Shown here: piece after piece, positions 11,701 to 22,205 of the stretch | Layout: each line of letters starts with the position of its first letter | Position numbering within the stretch: position 1 is the first letter of the stretch | NCBI RefSeq assembly: GCF_029227915.1 | Contig: NC_079875.1 | Coordinates: 40,879,201-40,943,200 of the forward strand | From: Hydractinia symbiolongicarpus | Taxonomy: Eukaryota; Cnidaria; Hydrozoa; Anthoathecata; Hydractiniidae | Direction of reading: 5' to 3' | Length of the DNA stretch: 64,000 bases | Program-made: the position numbers and the translations under genes | Notes under the pieces: model-generated | Databases searched by the model: none | What the model was told of the DNA's origin: nothing | What the model saw: only the letters and a program-made list of their open reading frames with translations

Positions 11701-14640
11701 TGAGTTTACTCCCTGGGTACTTTCTTTGTATACTTTTGACTATACGGGCCGAGTCTGGGATTTACGGGAAATTGCAGGTTTTCGTTTGACGGCGATTAAA
11801 CTCCTTTTATTCAGCGTCTCATCAAAAATGAAAACATTTTTGAAAACTACAAGTCTCATGCGCTTTAGTGGTGAAAAAAAAATTTTAAAAATCTTTCGGG
11901 AAATGAGTTTACTCCCTTGGTACTTTCTTTGTATACATTCGACTACACGGGCCAAGCCCGGGATTTAGGGGAAATCGCTGGTTTTCGTTTGCCTACGATT
12001 AAACCTCTTTCATTAAGCGTCTCATCAAAAATGAAAACATTTTTGAAAACTACAAGTCTCATGCGTTTTAGTGGTGAAAAAATAATTTAAAAAATCGTTC
12101 GGGAAATGAGTTTACTCCCTGGGTACTTTCTTTGTATACTTTTGACTATACGGGCCGAGTCTGGGATTTACGGGAAACTGCAAGTTTTCGTTTGCCGGCG
12201 ATTAAACTCCTTTTATTCAGCGTCTCATCAAAAATGAAAACACTTTAAAAAACTAAAAGTCTTATGCGTTTTAGTGGTGAAAAAATAGTTTAAAAAATCG
12301 TTTGGGAAATGAGTTTACTCCCTGGGTACTTTCTTTGTATACTTTTGACTATACGGGCCGAGTCCGGGATTTACGGGAAATCGCGGGTTTTCGTTTGCCG
12401 GCGATTAAACTTCTTTTATTCAGCGTCCCATCAAAAATGAAAACATTTTTGAAAACTACAAGTCTCATGCGTTTTAGTGGTGAAAAAATAATATAAAAAA
12501 TCGTTCGGGAAATGAGTTCCCTCCTTGGGTACTTTCTTTGTATACTTTTGACTATACGGGCCGAGTCCGGGATTTACGGGAAATCGCAGGTTTTCGTTTG
12601 CCGGCGATTAAACTTCTTTTATTCAGCGTCTCATAAAAAATGAAAACATTTTTGAAAACTACAAGTCTCATGCGTTTTAGTGGTGAAAAAATAATATAAA
12701 AAATCGTTCGGGAAATGAGTTCCCTCCCTGGGTACTTTCTTTGTATACTTTTGACTATACGGGCCAAGCCCGGGATGTACGGGAAATGGCGGGTTTTCGT
12801 TTGCCGGCGATTAAACTTCCTTTAATCAGCGTCTCATCAAAAATGAAAACATTTTTGAAAACTACAAGTCTCATGGGCTTTAGTGGTTAAATAATAATTT
12901 AAAAAATCGTTCGGGAAATGAGTTTACTCCCTGGGTACTTTTTTGTATACTTTTGACTTTACAGGCTGAGTCCGGGATTTACGGGAAATCGCAGGTTTTC
13001 GTTTGCCGGCGATTAAACTTCTTTTATTCAGCGTCTCATCAAAAATGAAAACATTTTTGAAAACTACAAGTCTCATGGGCTTTAGTGGTTAAATAATAAT
13101 TTAAAAAATCGTTCGGGAAATGCGTTTACTCCCTGGGTACTTTCTTTGTATACTTTTGACTATACGGGCCGAGTCCGGGGTTTACGGGAAAAGGCGGGTT
13201 TTCGTTTGCCGGCGATTAAACTCCTTTTATCCAGCCTCTCATCAAAAATGAAAACACTTTAAAAAACTAAAAGTCTCATGGGCTTTAGTGGTGAAATAAT
13301 AATTTAAAAAATCGTTCGGGAAATGAGCTTACTCCCTGGGTACTTTCTTTGTATACTTTTGACTATACGGGCCGAGTCTGGGGTTTACGGGAAATGGCGG
13401 GTTTTCGTTTTCCGGCGATTAAACTTCTTTTATTCAGCGTCTCATCAAAAATGAAAACATTTTTGAAAACTACAAGTCTCATGCGATTTAGTGGTGAAAA
13501 GATGATTTAAAAAATCGTTCGGGAAATGAGTTTACTCACAGGGTACTTTTTTGTATACTTTTGACTATACGAGCCGAGTTCGGGATTTACGGGAAATTGC
13601 GGGTTTTCGTTTGCCGGCGATTAAACCTCTTTCATTAAGCGTCTCATCAAAAATGAAAACTTTTTTGAAAATTACAAGTCTCATGCGTTTTAGTGGTGAA
13701 AAAATAATTTAAAAAATCGTTTGGGAAATGAGTTTACTCCCTGGGTACTTTCTTTGTGTACTTTTGACTATACGGGCCGAGTCTGGGATTTACGGGAAAT
13801 TGCAGGTTTTCGTTTGCCGGCGATTAAACTCTTTTTATTCAGCGTCTCATCAAAAATGAAAACACTTTAAAAAACTAAAAGTCTTATGCGTTTTAGTGGT
13901 GAAAAAATAATTTAAAAAATCGTTCGGGAAATGAGTTTACTCCCTGGGTACTTTCTTTGTATACTTTTGACTATACGGGCCGAGTCCGCGATTTACGGGA
14001 AATCGCGGGTTTTCGTTTGCCGGCGATTAAACTTCTTTTATTCAGCGTCCCATCAAAAATTAAAACATTTTTGAAAACTACAAGTCTCATGGGTTTTAGT
14101 GGTGAAAAAATAATATAAAAAATCGTTCGGGAAATGAGTTCCCTCCCTGGGTACTTTCTTTGTATACTTTTGACTATACGGGCCAAGCCCGGGATGTACG
14201 GGAAATGGCGGGTTTTCGTTTGCCGGCGATTAAACTTCTTTTAATCAGCGTCTCATCAAAAATGAAAACATTTTTGAAAACTACAAGTCTCATGGGCTTT
14301 AGTGGTTAAATAATAATTTAAAAAATCGTTCGGGAAATGAGTTTACTCCCTGGGTACTTTCTTTGTATACTTTTGACTATACGGGCCGAGTCCGGGGTTT
14401 ACGGGAAATGGCGGGTTTTCGTTTGCCGGCGATTAAACTCCTTTTATTCAGCATCTCATCAAAAATGAAAACACTTTAAAAAACTAAAAGTCTCATGGGC
14501 TTTAGTGGTGAAATAATAATTTAAAAAATAGTTCGGGAAATGAGCTTACTCCCTGGGTATTTTCTTTGTATACTTTTGACTATACGGGCCGAGTCTGGGA
14601 TTTACGGGAAATTGCAGGTTTTCGTTTGCCGGCGATTAAA
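8724..14640 (+). repeat. Super-duplication copy 2 (~5.9 kb, 29 monomers)
   Basis: This copy repeats 1815-8723 in order but has a single copy of the 1014-bp 5-mer. It ends near 14640, where TTCTTTTATTCAG of copy 1 (near 8746) is replaced by TCCTTTTATTCAG. Differences from copy 1 seen by eye number roughly ten over 5.9 kb, for example AAACCTCTTTC near 12000 against AAACATCTTTC near 5091. Its right part was copied again in the 9741-bp-offset duplication. Confidence 0.82.
9191..10615 (+). repeat. 7-mer higher-order repeat, copy 3 (inside second super-duplication)
   Basis: Same seven-monomer order as 2282-3706, offset by exactly 6909 bp. Private changes include CTATGCGAACC near 10314, GCAGATTTAAT near 10450 and AAAACTTTCATT near 9357. 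The partner holds CTTTCCTTGTA near 3384 where this copy has CTTTCTTTGTA. Only a handful of differences over 1.4 kb indicate recent copying. Confidence 0.85.
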
Positions 14641-15846
14641 CTCCTTTTATTCAGCGTCTCATCAAAAATGAAAACACTTTAAAAAACTAAAAGTCTTATG
14701 CGTTTTAGTGGTGAAAAAATAATTTAAAAAATCGTTCGGGAAATGAGTTTACTCCCTGGGTACTTTCTTTGTATACTTTTGACTATACGGGCCGAGTCCG
14801 GGATTTACGGGAAATCGCGGGTTTTCGTTTGCCGGCGATTAAACTTCTTTTATTCAGCGTCCCATCAAAAATGAAAACATTTTTGAAAACTACAAGTCTC
14901 ATGCGTTTTAGTGGTGAAAAAATAATATAAAAAATCGTTCGGGAAATGAGTTCCCTCCCTGGGTACTTTCTTTGTATACTTTTGAGTATACGGGCCAAGC
15001 CCGGGATGTACGGGAAATGGCGGGTTTTCGTTTGCCGGCGATTAAACTTCTTTTAATCAGCGTCTCATCAAAAATGAAAACATTTTTGAAAACTACAAGT
15101 CTCCTGGGCTTTAGTGGTTAAATAATAATTTAAAAAATCGTTCGGGAAATGAGTTTACTCCCTGGGTACTTTTTTGTATACTTTTGACTTTACAGGCCGA
15201 GTCCGGGATTTACGGGAAATCGCAGGTTTTCGTTTGCCGGCGATTAAACTTCTTTTATTCAGCGTCTCATCAAAAATGAAAACATTTTTTAAAACTACAA
15301 GTCTCATGCGTTTTAGTGGTGAAAAAATAATTTAAAAAATCGTTCGGGAAATGAGTTTACTACATGGGTACTTTCTTTGTATACTTTTGACTATACGGGT
15401 CGAGTCCGGGGTTTACGGGAAAAGGCGGGTTTTCGTTTGCCGGCGATTAAACTTCTTTTATTCAGCGTCCCATCAAAAATGAAAACATTTTGGAAAACTA
15501 CAAGTCTCATGCGTTTTAGTGGTGAAAAAATAATATAAAAAATCGTTCGGGAAATGAGTTCCCTCCCTGGGTACTTTCTTTGTATACTTTTGACTATACG
15601 GGCCAAGCCCGGGATGTACGGGAAATGGCGGGTTTTCGTTTGCCGGCGATTAAACTTCCTTTAATCAGCGTCTCATCAAAAATGAAAACATTTTTGAAAA
15701 CTACAAGTCTCATGGGCTTTAGTGGTTAAATTATAATTTAAAAAATCGTTCGGGAAATGAGTTTACTCCCTGGGTACTTTTTTGTATACTTTTGACTTTA
15801 CAGGCCGAGTCCGGGATTTACGGGAAATCGCAGGTTTTCGTTTGCC

Positions 15847-16049
15847 GGCGATTAAACTTCTTTTATTCAGCGTCTCATCAAAAATGAAAACATTTTTGAA
15901 AACTACAAGTCTCATGCGTTTTAGTGGTGAAAAAATAATTTAAAAAATCGTTCGGGAAATGAGTTTACTCCCTGGGTACTTTCTTTGTATACTTTTGACT
16001 ATACGGGCCGAGTCCGGGGCTTACGGGAAAAGGCGGGTTTTCGTTTGCC
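15847..16049 (+). repeat. Representative 203-bp monomer
   Basis: This copy is close to what looks like the consensus. Its order is: GGCGATTAAAC phase point; TTCTTTTATTCAG; an A/T-rich dyad; CTACAAGTCTCATGCG; TTTTAGTGGTG; two A-tracts flanking TAATTT; TCGTTCGGGAAATGAG; CCCTGGGTAC; the palindrome GTATAC; TTTTGACTATACGGG; three further G-runs; and the closing TTTTCGTTTGCC. The first 100 bp of a consensus-like copy hold 28 G or C, and the last 103 hold 49. GCCGGC at the monomer junction and GTATAC inside the monomer are conserved in most copies. The length is close to one nucleosome plus linker, which is common in centromeric satellites but does not prove function. Confidence 0.9.
15878..15899. 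other. Perfect dyad in the monomer: 9-bp arms, 4-nt loop
   Basis: The left arm TCAAAAATG (15878-15886) and the right arm CATTTTTGA (15891-15899) are exact reverse complements, separated by AAAA. The dyad sits at monomer positions 32-53 and recurs in a large share of monomers across the window. Short dyads able to form cruciforms or hairpins have been proposed as a feature of centromeric satellites that lack CENP-B boxes; that link is inference here. Several subtypes destroy the right arm (CACTTTAAAA, ACAAGTTTGA or ACATTTTTAA forms). Confidence 0.85.
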
Positions 16050-18444
16050 GGCGATTAAACTCCTTTTATCCTGCCTCTCATCAAAAATGAAAACACTTTA
16101 AAAAACTAAAAGTCTCATGGGCTTTAGTGGTGAAATAATAATTTAAAAAATCGTTCGGGAAATGAGCTTACTCCCTGGGTACTTTCTTTGTATACTTTTG
16201 ACTATACGGGCCGAGTCTGGGGTTTACGGGAAATGGCGGGTTTTCGTTTTCCGGCGATTAAACTTCTTTTATTCAGCGTCTCATCAAAAATGAAAACATT
16301 TTTGAAAACTACAAGTCTCATGCGATTTAGTGGTGAAAAGATAATTTAAAAAATCGTTCGGGAAATGAGTTTACTCACAGGGTACTTTCTTTGTATACTT
16401 TTGACTATACGAGCCGAGTTCAGGATTTACGGGAAATCGCGGGTTTTCGTTTGCCGGCGATTAAACCTCTTTCATTAAGCGTCTCATCAAAAATGAAAAC
16501 TTTTTTGAAAACTACAAGTCTCATGCGTTTTAGTGGTGAAAAAATAATTTAAAAAATCGTTTGGGAAATGAGTTTACTCCCTGGGTACTTTCTTTGTATA
16601 CTTTTGACTATACGGGCCGAGTCTGGGATTTACGGGAAATTGCAGGTTTTCGTTTGCCGGCGATTAAACTCCTTTTATTCAGCGTCTCATCAAAAATGAA
16701 AACACTTTAAAAAACTAAAAGTCTTATGCGTTTTAGTGGTGAAAAGATAATTTAAAAAATCGTTCGGGAAATGAGTTTACTCCCTGGGCACTTTCTTTGT
16801 ATACTTTTGACTATACGGGCCGAGTCCGCGATTTACGGGAAATCGCGGGTTTTCGTTTGCCGGCGATTAAACTTCTTTTATTCAGCGTCCCATCAAAAAT
16901 GAAAACATTTTTGAAAACTACAAGTCTCATGGGCTTTAGTGGTGAAATAATAATTTAAAAAATCGTTCGGGAAATGAGTTTACTCCCTGGGTACTTTCTT
17001 TGTATACTTTTGACTATACGGGCCGAGTCCGGGGTTTACGGGAAATGGCGGGTTTTCGTTTGCCGGCGATTAAACTCCTTTTATTCAGCGTCTCATCAAA
17101 AATGAAAACACTTTAAAAAACTAAAAGTCTCATGGGCTTTAGTGGTGAAATAATAATTTAAAAAATCGTTCGGGAAATGAGCTTTTTCCCTGGGTATTTT
17201 CTTTGTATACTTTTGACTATACGGGCCGAGTCTGGGATTTACGGGAAATTGCAGGTTTTCGTTTGCCGGCGATTAAACTTCTTTTATTTAGCGTCTCATC
17301 AAAAATGAAAACATTTTTGAAAACTACAAGTCTCATGCGATTTAGTGGTGAAAAGATAATTTAAAAAATCGTTCTGGAAATGAGTTTACTCACAGGGTAC
17401 TTTCTTTGTATACATTCGACTATACGAACCAAACAAGCCCGGGATTTACGGGAAATCGCGGGTTTTCGTTTGCCGGCGATTAAACCTCTTTCATTAAGCG
17501 TCTCATTAAAAATGAAAACATTTTTGAAAACTACAAGTCTCATTCGTTCTAGTGGTGCAGATATAATTTGAAAAATCGTTCGGGAAATCAGTTTACTCCT
17601 TGGGTACTTTCTTTATATACATTCAACTATACGGGCCAAGCCCGGGATTTACGGGAAATCGCGGGGTTTCGTTTGCCGACGATTAAACTTCTTTTATTCA
17701 GCGTCTCATCAAAAATGAAAACAAGTTTGAAAACTACAAGTCTCATGCGTTTTAGTGGTGAAAAAATAATTTAAAAAATCGTTTGGGAAATGAATTTACT
17801 CCCTGGGTACTTTCTTTGTATACTTTTGACTATACGGGCCGAGTCTGGGATTTACGGGAAATTGCAGGTTTTCGTTTGCCGGCGATTAAACTCCTTTTAT
17901 TCAGCGTCTCATCAAAAATGAAAACACTTTAAAAAACTAAAAGTCTTATGCGTTTTAGTGGTGAAAAGATAATTTAAAAAATCGTTCGGGAAATGAGTTT
18001 ACTCCCTGGGCACTTTCTTTGTATACTTTTGACTATACGGGCCGAGTCCGCGATTTACGGGAAATCGCGGGTTTTCGTTTGCCGGCGATTAAACTTCTTT
18101 TATTCAGCGTCCCATCAAAAATGAAAACATTTTTGAAAACTACAAGTCTCATGGGCTTTAGTGGTGAAATAATAATTTAAAAAATAGTTCGGGAAATGAG
18201 CTTACTCCCTGCGTATTTTCTTTGTATACTTTTGACTATACGGGCCGAGTCTGGGATTTACGGGAAATTGCAGGTTTTCGTTTGCCGGCGATTAAACTCC
18301 TTTTATTCAGCGTCTCATCAAAAATGAAAACACTTTAAAAAACTAAAAGTCTTATGCGTTTTAGTGGTGAAAAAATAATTTAAAAAATCGTTCGGGAAAT
18401 GAGTTTACTCCCTGGGTACTTTCTTTGTATACTTTTGACTATAC

Positions 18445-18477
18445 GGGCCGAGTCCGGGATTTACGGGAAATCGCGGG
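18445..18477 (+). other. Four helically spaced GGG runs
   Basis: GGG runs start at 18445, 18456, 18465 and 18475, with loops of 8, 6 and 7 nt. Two more GGG runs lie upstream in the same monomer at 18394 and 18414. All are on the + strand, and their spacings (20, 31, 11, 9 and 10) are near multiples of 10 bp. The four-run core could form a G-quadruplex with one slightly long loop, or could favour a fixed rotational setting on a nucleosome. Both are predictions. Confidence 0.55.
18458..18472. other. Imperfect hairpin in the G-rich half
   Basis: GATTT (18458-18462) and AAATC (18468-18472) are exact reverse complements around an ACGGG loop. The flanking CC and GG add further pairs outside two mismatches. 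The element is present in copies reading GGGATTTACGGGAAATCGCG. It is weakened in the common variants with AAATTGCAGG, GGTTTACGGGAAAAGG or GATGTACGGGAAATGG. No protein or RNA role can be inferred from sequence alone. Confidence 0.6.
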
Positions 18478-18719
18478 TTTTCGTTTGCCGGCGATTAAAC
18501 TTCTTTTATTCAGCGTCCCATCAAAAATGAAAACATTTTTGAAAACTACAAGTCTCATGCGTTTTAGTGGTGAAAAAATAATATAAAAAATCGTTCGGGA
18601 AATGAGTTCCCTCCCTGGGTACTTTCTTTGTATACTTTTGACTATACGGGCCAAGCCCGGGATGTACGGGAAATGGCGGGTTTTCGTTTGCCGGCGATTA
18701 AACTTCTTTTAATCAGCGT

Positions 18720-20339
18720 CTCATCAAAAATGAAAACATTTTTGAAAACTACAAGTCTCATGGGCTTTAGTGGTTAAATAATAATTTAAAAAATCGTTCG
18801 GGAAATGAGTTTACTCCCTGGGTACTTTTTTGTATACTTTTGACTTTACAGGCCGAGTCCGGGATTTACGGGAAATCGCAGGTTTTCGTTTGCCGGCGAT
18901 TAAACTTCTTTTATTCAGCGTCTCATCAAAAATGAAAACATTTTTTAAAACTACAAGTCTCATGCGTTTTAGTGGTGAAAAAATAATTTAAAAAATCGTT
19001 CGGGAAATGAGTTTACTACATGGGTACTTTCTTTGTATACTTTTGACTATACGGGTCGAGTCCGGGGTTTACGGGAAAAGGCAGGTTTTCGTTTGCCGGC
19101 GATTAAACTTCTTTTATTCAGCGTCCCATCAAAAATGAAAACATTTTTGAAAACTACAAGTCTCATGCGTTTTAGTGGTGAAAAAATAATATAAAAAATC
19201 GTTCGGGAAATGAGTTCCCTCCCTGGGTACTTTCTTTGTATACTTTTGACTATACGGGCCAAGCCCGGGATGTACGGCAAATGGCGGGTTTTCGTTTGCC
19301 GGCGATTAAACTTCCTTTAATCAGCGTCTCATCAAAAATGAAAACATTTTTGAAAACTACAAGTCTCATGGGCTTTAGTGGTTAAATAATAATTTAAAAA
19401 ATCGTTCGGGAAATGAGTTTACTCCCTGGGTACTTTTTTGTATACTTTTGACTTTACAGGCCGAGTCCGGGATTTACGGGAAATCGCAGGTTTTCGTTTG
19501 CCGGCGATTAAACTTCTTTTATTTAGCGTCTCATCAAAAATGAAAACATTTTTGAAAACTACAAGTCTCATGGGCTTTAGTGGTTAAATAATAATTTAAA
19601 AAATCGTTCGGGAAATGAGTTTACTCCCTGGGTACTTTTTTGTATACTTTTGACTTTACAGGCCGAGTCCGGGATTTACGGGAAATCGCAGGTTTTCGTT
19701 TGCCGGCGATTAAACTTCTTTTATTCAGCGTCTCATCAAAAATGAAAACATTTTTTAAAACTACAAGTCTCATGCGTTTTAGTGGTGAAAAAATAATTTA
19801 AAAAATCGTTCGGGAAATGAGTTTACTACATGGGTACTTTCTTTGTATACTTTTGACTATACGGGTCGAGTCCGGGGTTTACGGGAAAAGGCAGGTTTTC
19901 GTTTGCCGGCGATTAAACTTCTTTTATTCAGCGTCCCATCAAAAATGAAAACATTTTTGAAAACTACAAGTCTCATGCGTTTTAGTGGTGAAAAAATAAT
20001 ATAAAAAATCGTTCGGGAAATGAGTTCCCTCCCTGGGTACTTTCTTTGTATACTTTTGACTATACGGGCCAAGCCCGGGATGTACGGCAAATGGCGGGTT
20101 TTCGTTTGCCGGCGATTAAACTTCCTTTAATCAGCGTCTCATCAAAAATGAAAACATTTTTGAAAACTACAAGTCTCATGGGCTTTAGTGGTTAAATAAT
20201 AATTTAAAAAATCGTTCGGGAAATGAGTTTACTCCCTGGGTACTTTTTTGTATACTTTTGACTTTACAGGCCGAGTCCGGGATTTACGGGAAATCGCAGG
20301 TTTTCGTTTGCCGGCGATTAAACTTCTTTTATTTAGCGT
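18720..20339 (+). repeat. Tandem pair of an 810-bp 4-mer
   Basis: Two units of 810 bp (about 18720-19529 and 19530-20339) carry the same order: ATGGGCTTTAGTGGTTAAA with ACTTTTTTGTATAC; the long ACATTTTTTAAAAC form with ACTACATGGG; the CGTCCCATC and GTTCCCTCC monomer ending ATGTACGGC; and the TTTAATCAG monomer. Unit length is just under 4 x 203 because some of these monomers lack one base in the TTTCTTTG run. The right copy of the long-range duplication has this block once (about 28461-29270). Confidence 0.8.
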
Positions 20340-22205
20340 CTCATCAAAAATGAAATCATTTTTGAAAACTACAAGTCTCATGCGTTTTAGTGGTGAAAAA
20401 ATAATTTAAAAAATCGTTCGGGAAATGAGTTTACTCCCTGGGTACTTTCTTTGTATACTTTTGACTATACGGGCCGAGTCCGGGGTTTACGGGAAAAGGC
20501 GGGTTTTCGTTTGCCGGCGATTAAACTCCTTTTATCCAGCCTCTCATCAAAAATGAAAACACTTTAAAAAACTAAAAGTCTCATGGGCTTTAGTGGTGAA
20601 ATAATAATTTAAAAAATCGTTCGGGAAATGAGCTTACTCCCTGGGTACTTTCTTTGTATACTTTTGACTATACGGGTCGAGTCTGGGGTTTACGGGAAAT
20701 GGCGGGTTTTTCGTTTTCCGGCGATTAAACTTCTTTTATTCAGCGTCTCATCAAAAATGAAAACACTTTAAAAAACTAAAAGTCTTATGCGTTTTAGTGG
20801 TGAAAAAATAGTTTACAAAATCGTTTGGGAAATGAGTTTACTCCCTGGGTACTTTCTTTGTATACTTTTGACTATACGGGCCGAGTCCGGGATTTACGGG
20901 AAATCGCGGGTTTTCGTTTGCCGGCGATTAAACTTCTTTTATTCAGCGTCCCATCAAAAATGAAAACATTTTTGAAAACTACAAGTCTCATGCGTTTTAG
21001 TGGTGAAAAAATAATTTAAAAAATCGTTCGGGAAATGAGTTTACTACATGGGTACTTTCTTTGTATACTTTTGACTATACGGGTCGAGTCCGGGGTTTAC
21101 GGGAAAAGGCAGGTTTTCGTTTGCCGGCGATTAAACTTCTTTTATTCAGCGTCCCATCAAAAATGAAAACATTTTTGAAAACTACAAGTCTCATGCGTTT
21201 TAGTGGTGAAAAAATAATATAAAAAATCGTTCGGGAAATGAGTTCCCTCCCTGGGTACTTTCTTTGTATACTTTTGACTATACGGGCCAAGCCCGGGATG
21301 TACGGCAAATGGCGGGTTTTCGTTTGCCGGCGATTAAACTTCCTTTAATCAGCGTCTCATCAAAAATGAAAACATTTTTGAAAACTACAAGTCTCATGGG
21401 CTTTAGTGGTTAAATAATAATTTAAAAAATCGTTCGGGAAATGAGTTTACTCCCTGGGTACTTTTTTGTATACTTTTGACTTTACAGGCCGAGTCCGGGA
21501 TTTACGGGAAATCGCAGGTTTTCGTTTGCCGGCGATTAAACTTCTTTTATTTAGCGTCTCATCAAAAATGAAATCATTTTTGAAAACTACAAGTCTCATG
21601 CGTTTTAGTGGTGAAAAAATAATTTAAAAAATCGTTCGGGAAATGAGTTTACTCCCTGGGTACTTTCTTTGTATACTTTTGACTATACGGGCCGAGTCCG
21701 GGGTTTACGGGAAAAGGCGGGTTTTCGTTTGCCGGCGATTAAACTCCTTTTATCCAGCCTCTCATCAAAAATGAAAACACTTTAAAAAACTAAAAGTCTC
21801 ATGGGCTTTAGTGGTGAAATAATAATTTAAAAAATCGTTCGGGAAATGAGCTTACTCCCTGGGTACTTTCTTTGTATACTTTTGACTATACGGGTCGAGT
21901 CTGGGGTTTACGGGAAATGGCGGGTTTTTCGTTTTCCGGCGATTAAACTTCTTTTATTCAGCGTCTCATCAAAAATGAAAACACTTTAAAAAACTAAAAG
22001 TCTTATGCGTTTTAGTGGTGAAAAAATAGTTTACAAAATCGTTTGGGAAATGAGTTTACTCCCTGGGTACTTTCTTTGTATACTTTTGACTATACGGGCC
22101 GAGTCCGGGATTTACGGGAAATCGCGGGTTTTCGTTTGCCGGCGATTAAACTTCTTTTATTCAGCGTCCCATCAAAAATGAAAACATTTTTGAAAACTAC
22201 AAGTC
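19770..22205 (+). repeat. Tandem pair of a 1218-bp 6-mer
   Basis: Units at about 19770-20987 and 20988-22205 repeat in order. They share a marker, GGCGGGTTTTTCGTTTTCC (one extra T), near 20701 and 21919, and GTTTACAAAATCG near 20811 and 22029. The extra-T marker recurs near 29634. The pair bridges the two copies of the 7.36-kb duplication, and its right unit overlaps the start of the right copy. Confidence 0.8.

Larger units (their letters stand above)
12212..19569 (+). repeat. Long-range duplication, left copy (7.36 kb, ~36 monomers)
   Basis: This segment matches 21953-29310 at a constant offset of 9741 bp (48 monomers). Paired positions include 12302/22043, 13971/23712, 14783/24524, 15391/25132, 17361/27102, 18439/28180 and 19047/28788. 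I noticed only a few differences by eye: GATGATTT near 13502 (partner GATAATTT), AAATTAAAAC near 14058 (partner AAATGAAAAC) and GCCGACG near 17677 (partner GGCGACG). That is well above 99% identity. The left part is shared with the 6.9-kb super-duplication, so the segment was mobilised after that event. Confidence 0.85.

Noticed and set aside
18420-18445. Promoter-like TTGACT and TATAC motifs in each monomer
   Set aside because: They are parts of the repeat consensus in the wrong order and spacing for a bacterial promoter, and no gene follows. Transcription of the satellite is possible but cannot be inferred from these motifs.
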